NCBI GenBank assembly: GCA_021234155.1
Contig: JAJEKV010000074.1
Coordinates: 3,967,797 to 4,031,796, forward strand
Direction of reading: 5' to 3'
Length of the DNA: 64,000 bases
From: Isoetes taiwanensis
Lineage: Eukaryota > Streptophyta > Lycopodiopsida > Isoetales > Isoetaceae
The notes below the pieces were generated by a model. It searched no databases. It was not told the DNA's origin and saw nothing but the letters and a program-made list of their open reading frames with translations. Below, piece by piece: positions 60,951 through 64,000 of the stretch. The translations under genes and the position numbers were made by a program. Position 1 is the stretch's first letter, and each line of letters starts with the position of its first letter.

Positions 60951-62463
60951 TGATCGACTCAATGTTTATGGGAAAGCTGACACTCAAGCTGAACAACGAC
61001 ATCTTATTTGAAGCATCTTATTTGAAGAACATCATATATATCGCAGACAAATACATTCCGAGCACGTTTAACCACTGCTTAGGGTCCACAAGGTTATGGC
61101 GGTCATCGGCAACTAGCTACGCAAGCGATGTCGGCTATAAAGTGTAGACCATGACGAAACAATATCTAGCTTCTCACGTGGAGCCATTAGGCGGTGATAT
61201 CTAGCTTATGGCCCCGAATAGTCTAGCGCTATTCACGTAGCCACACATCAATAAACAATTTGCGGTCCTTAAAATACGCTGTAAGCGGTGATCATGCCCC
61301 TATCACCTTTTCGTATTACTCCCTCATGGATGAACTAGAATATGCCACCCCAATTCAAACTTAGACTTGAGGCGGTTCCAATGATCTAAAGATCGCCTCA
61401 ATCCGGGCTACGGTTGCGGAGATATGTCAGCGAAGTTTCGGTTTCTATTTATAGATCTTTGCGACTTGACCTTTTTAGCATGCGGTTCTTTTCTCAAAAT
61501 ATCTCTCCTTGCTTGCCTTTAATTAGATTATATGACTTATCATATGGATATTATCTATGGCCTTTTTGCAAAATAATTCACCTTGCTTGATCATTGATTC
61601 CCCCTTGATATCTCTCCAACCAATGGTTCGACCCCATCCTAGATATCCACAACCTTGCCATAGTTCACAACTTTGCCATATTTTGCCATGCCCCATAACC
61701 ACAGCCATTGGACCCACTCCCGTACTATGACTCGTGCTCCAGTCCATCCCTTCTCGAGAAAAGTAAATCATGATCGTCCGATGCGTTCGATTTGGTCATC
61801 CCCTTCTCAAGGCGATTGTCCCATGCTCAACATGCACCTGGGGTTCTTTGAACCACCGCAAACTCAAAGGCTGGTTATATAGTTATTGTACTTCCAAAGT
61901 ACCTTATACCCATTGGAACCTCCATCCCCATTCTTTTAATCCTGCAAAACTGCGGGCGATTATGTGGATATCCACGTGCTTCCAGCGATCTGATATATCC
62001 TTGTACCTCTGAAGTGCTTTAGTATCTTCGTACCTCGCATTTACTTGATTGTATCTCCACGATACGATATCTCACGATACCAATCCACCATGGGTACACA
62101 CAAAAATAAAATTCTTATTCTCTATTCCGCATAAAGAAAATCAACTTGAACTTTTACTTATAAATGCATCCCATAGGAAATAATTTGAATTCAGCATCCA
62201 AATTTTGCATCCATATCCTTGGCCGACATCGAGTAAAGTTCCTTCCCAATGCTTATCACTAAGCAAACACCAAATAAGGTCAAGTGTTAATATGACTTCC
62301 AAAGTCAAATATTTTATACGGCCAACGGCCTCTTTCCAGATCCACACCAGTCGACTACGCAATCAGCAAAGATGCTTTTATTTATTCCATAATCCCCCAA
62401 AGTTATAAGAATTTCCCCAATAAATCGAACTTGTTCTCAACAAGTGGGTCCCAATATCTAGCA
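60951..62463 (-). repeat. LTR 3 of the tandem array
   Basis: Starts TGATCGACTCAATG and ends ATATCTAGCA. On the minus strand it is the 5'-most LTR. The flanking DNA on its right differs from the left flank of LTR 1, so no target duplication is seen. Confidence 0.8.
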
Positions 62464-64000
62464 TTATAGCAGTTGTTTTGTATTTTGTACTTACCTAGGT
62501 TTTTATATGATTTGTTGATAGTATTCCATGGGGCATTACTAATCGGTACATCCTAGAGTGCACATCGCTCCTTTAATTTTAAATGACGCTTTCCAATGGT
62601 TGAATCCTAAATTTTGATGTACTTTTTTATAATTTAAGGTTCTATGCTAATAAAAAGTATTTTTTCCTTGCTTTACATGCAAGGCTCGGAGACCCTTCAA
62701 CAGGGTTTTGTTACGCTCTCCAGAGCAATTTTGCAAATGCAAACCCCTGAATCCTAATTTCCGTGTTGCGGAGGCGTAGGCGGCTATACTGCTACGTGGC
62801 TTGGGCGGGGGGCAGCCCCGAGCCTTCTCGGAAAATCTTGGTAGATTCAATGTGGTTCAGCTACCTTCTTACTAAAATTTGCATCATTCCTGCAGTGACC
62901 ATCAGAGTATACTTTTGTCTATTTGTTGTTTTAACTTTAGGTCCATGAAATGAGATATGGAGACACTGGATGACCACAAGATCATTTCTTGCATTTCAGG
63001 ACTTTCAATTTGTCTCATATTACGGGTGAGGGATGGTGCGTTATGTTACATTTTAAGTATACTACTGCCCAGTGCATCGACATCTTATCCTTGTGTTACG
63101 GAGTTATGACATTGGGCGGGATCGGAAGAGCGGGTGGGACCTGAGTGGAAAAACCTACAGGGGCCTTAACACATTTTGTACATAATGTCAAGGGAGGAGA
63201 TGATGCCCACTTTGAGGCCGATGGGATACCCTATTGTTAGGATCCTGCTCCCAAGTCCAAGGTGAATAGTTGTGGATGCTCATACCCAGGAGTTCAATTT
63301 TCTTATTTTAATATTTACTTTTAAGCTTTACCCTGCGGGTTTTAAGCAAACCACGATTGTAGATCATTTTCTATTTAACATTTAGCCCAAGCGAATGGCG
63401 AAGTAAATTGGAGTACATTAGATAATTGCATCGTACGCGGTGAAAGCAGGCTTCTTGGCATCCAAATAATTTGTGGAGATCAGCTGCCTTATCAAGGCCG
63501 ATTGTACCTTTCTTGCGGGTAATCCCCTCCATTCGTGACTGTGGTGTTCCATCGTGCAAAACTCCTTAATACGACTTGAAGCTTGACGGAACACATCTGC
63601 AGTTGAGCAGTGGCTACTCCCACGGATTAATCTACCACCATCATCATTTTTTTATTAATTCAATCATTTGAATCTAAGCAGAATGACTAAGACTTACCTT
63701 TGTTACATTTATGAGGTAAATAATCTTGTTGGCACATTGCCGTGGTGCCATTGGGATAATGATGTGGTCATAAATTTGAGATTGAATTTAACACCAATAT
63801 ATAGAACATCTTGATGCTATACCAAAGTTGTGAAATTATGTCTAAGTCGGTAGAATGGTATTCTTCTTCAAACTGTTTGCAGTTATGACATATTATTATT
63901 ATGTTATTAAGATTAAACACGATTTGGAGCGGGTTATAAATATGGAATAGAAACTTACGGTCATCTTATCTTCCCAGTTCTATTAGATGAAGCTTTTCGC
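62464..64000. other. Unassigned right end of the window
   Basis: No gene supported. Two overlapping minus-strand frames around 63,371-63,559 are both open, and some CAG acceptor-like sites (62,896 and 62,999) could belong to a gene extending past the window. Nothing identifies a family. Confidence 0.3.

Noticed and set aside
57325-62468. Target duplication around the three-LTR array
   Set aside because: The five bases left of LTR 1 (CCAGA) and right of LTR 3 (TTATA) do not match.

Overview
The window is nuclear DNA of a land plant, most likely a flowering plant. It has intron-bearing genes with GT..AG junctions, a plant-type type II membrane prolyl 4-hydroxylase, a plant-type DCP2 decapping enzyme, and a dense cover of LTR retrotransposons, a LINE, CAC-ended (CACTA-type) DNA transposons, MITE-like and fold-back elements. 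Nothing in it is bacterial or viral. The species cannot be named from the sequence.

Two host genes are recognisable, both on the plus strand. A prolyl 4-hydroxylase lies at 3,749-6,702 in seven exons. Exons 1-3 and 5 read cleanly, but exons 4, 6 and 7 carry about eight short length changes in base runs, so the gene is either broken or wrongly sequenced there. DCP2 lies at 17,641-19,432 in eight exons that join into one open frame of 333 codons with a perfect Nudix box. The two genes share no evident operon-like or pathway link.

Layout: 1-3,500 AT-rich DNA with short tandem repeats; 3.5-7.1 kb P4H; 7.1-9.2 kb unassigned; 9.2-11.4 kb decayed sequence ending in a SWIM zinc-finger fragment, probably transposase derived; 11.57-16.65 kb a nested stack (roughly 500-bp inverted arms in three copies, a small ELVQE-type coding minisatellite, a 2.9-kb CACTA transposon inside one arm, and a 285-bp MITE inside that); 16.65-17.2 kb SINE-like pieces; 17.6-20.0 kb DCP2; 20.05-22.2 kb a 5'-truncated minus-strand LINE with a candidate 10-bp target duplication; 22.2-24.8 kb unassigned apart from a (GAG)19 run; 24.77-27.99 kb a large fold-back element whose arms are built of AGATTC-type minisatellite.

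From 29.26 kb on, two copies of one composite block dominate. Copy 1 (29.26-39.15 kb) holds a decayed but nearly complete Ty3/gypsy chromovirus body (gag, protease, RT, RNase H, integrase, chromodomain-like end), followed by a putative LTR and a further ORF-bearing segment. Copy 2 (42.76-55.29 kb) has the same ends, but has lost about 3.6 kb from gag to mid-integrase and has gained a 5.6-kb CAC-ended DNA transposon. That transposon carries a 2.2-kb GC-rich minisatellite and is flanked by an AAT target duplication; copy 1 serves as the empty site. The last large structure, 57.33-62.46 kb, is three tandem LTRs of about 1.5 kb separated by two leaders of about 320 bp, with initiator-Met tRNA primer sites on the minus strand. 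The final 1.5 kb has nothing I can assign.
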